Source: DATGHS01 sp035307785 (lineage in GTDB: Bacteria; Planctomycetota; Planctomycetia; Gemmatales; Gemmataceae). From it: a stretch of 15,724 nt of DNA. Numbering within the stretch: position 1 is the stretch's first letter; each line of letters begins with the position of its first letter. The notes under the pieces were generated by a model. It was not told the DNA's origin. It worked only from the letters and a program-made list of their open reading frames with translations, and made no database searches. The translations under genes were made by a program, and so were the position numbers. This document shows positions 15,276 to 15,724 of this stretch, piece by piece. The DNA lies in contig DATGHS010000080.1 of the NCBI GenBank assembly GCA_035307785.1, positions 1 through 15,724 on the forward strand. Direction: 5' to 3'.

Positions 15276-15724
15276 GGCTCGCGCGATAACGGCGCGATGA
15301 CCATGGGCATGCCGCTATTGGCCCCCGTTTGCACCCGCGGCGTCATGCCGTCCAGATCCGGCTGCAAACCTTGTACGTACACGTCGGCAGCCGAAACAAA
15401 TGTCAATTTCTCACCCAGTGGTGATTCGCCCACTACCACGTGCGGCAAGTCGGCCGGGCGAACGCTGATGATTTCCACGTCTTGCTGCGACGCCACGGAA
15501 TAAATCGCTTCGGTGTTCTCATCGCCATTTTTCACCGGCAGCGCGCTCGGCGGCCGCCACAGTGGCGAAAATGCCAAGAGAATGGCCGCGGCGGCTGCGA
15601 TCGCGGGCACGGCCAGCAAAATCGGCCAGGCGCGGCGCAGTCGGGCCAGCCGGGTACGGGGCCTCTGCGACGGGCTCGCGCCCACGCCGGCCTTCACGTT
15701 GTTGAGGACCGCATTCCAGCGCGC
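15272..15724 (-). CDS. Single-pass membrane protein, N-terminus missing
   Basis: The - strand frame is open to the window edge, so at least 150 C-terminal residues are present; a GTG at 15697 could start it, but the upstream residues ARWNAVLNNV continue naturally into it. A basic region (RPRTRLARLRRAWP) leads to one transmembrane segment (around 15570-15610) and then a roughly 90-residue extracytoplasmic domain containing DVEIISVRPADLPHVVVGES. The layout resembles membrane proteins that follow ECF sigma factor genes in planctomycetes and may act as anti-sigma factors. That is inference: the sigma gene and any zinc-finger region would lie outside the window. It overlaps the secreted-protein gene by 4 bases. 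Confidence 0.65.
   Translation of the reverse strand, partial: ARWNAVLNNVKAGVGASPSQRPRTRLARLRRAWPILLAVPAIAAAAAILLAFSPLWRPPSALPVKNGDENTEAIYSVASQQDVEIISVRPADLPHVVVGESPLGEKLTFVSAADVYVQGLQPDLDGMTPRVQTGANSGMPMVIAPLSREP

Noticed and set aside
1..15724. CRISPR array, tRNA, prophage or insertion sequence
   Set aside because: No regularly spaced direct repeats, no cloverleaf-like sequence ending in CCA, and no integrase or transposase coding region were found.

Overview
The window reads as a piece of chromosome from a Gram-negative-type bacterium with moderately high GC, most probably a planctomycete (Planctomycetota, Pirellulales-like). No rRNA marker is present, so this is inference. It rests on scattered core-metabolism genes, a large exported HEAT-repeat protein, a very large OstA/LptA-like protein beside 3-deoxy-manno-octulosonate (Kdo) genes, and a small membrane protein of the sort often found after ECF sigma factors in that phylum. 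No tRNA, rRNA, CRISPR array, transposase or phage gene was seen. Coding density is high and no gap between genes exceeds about 175 bases.

Left part (1-4621, all + strand): the 3' end of apt (adenine salvage), then hisI and hisG (two histidine pathway steps, overlapping by 4 bases), argH (last step of arginine synthesis) and lysA (last step of lysine synthesis). The three gaps between these units each hold a different long inverted repeat (413-470, 1737-1797, 3207-3295).

Middle part (4708-9538): a large exported protein with HEAT-like repeats and an embedded response-regulator receiver-like domain (4708-7599), a hairpin, a small TPR-like protein (7772-8560), a clear intrinsic terminator, and a convergent glycerophosphodiester phosphodiesterase on the - strand (8633-9538).

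Right part (9598-15724): a divergent intergenic region with a 14-bp perfect palindrome and a plausible promoter leads into kdsD, kdsC and a 1101-residue membrane-anchored protein with repeated OstA/LptA-like segments. This mirrors the Escherichia coli order kdsD-kdsC-lptC-lptA and suggests one operon that makes Kdo and handles lipopolysaccharide transport. It ends at a second copy of the inverted repeat seen after apt. Facing it on the - strand are a secreted cysteine-containing protein and, overlapping by 4 bases, a membrane protein cut by the window edge.

The points most worth a second look are the giant LptA/LptC-like protein, the receiver-like domain in a protein with a signal peptide, and the family of long intergenic inverted repeats.
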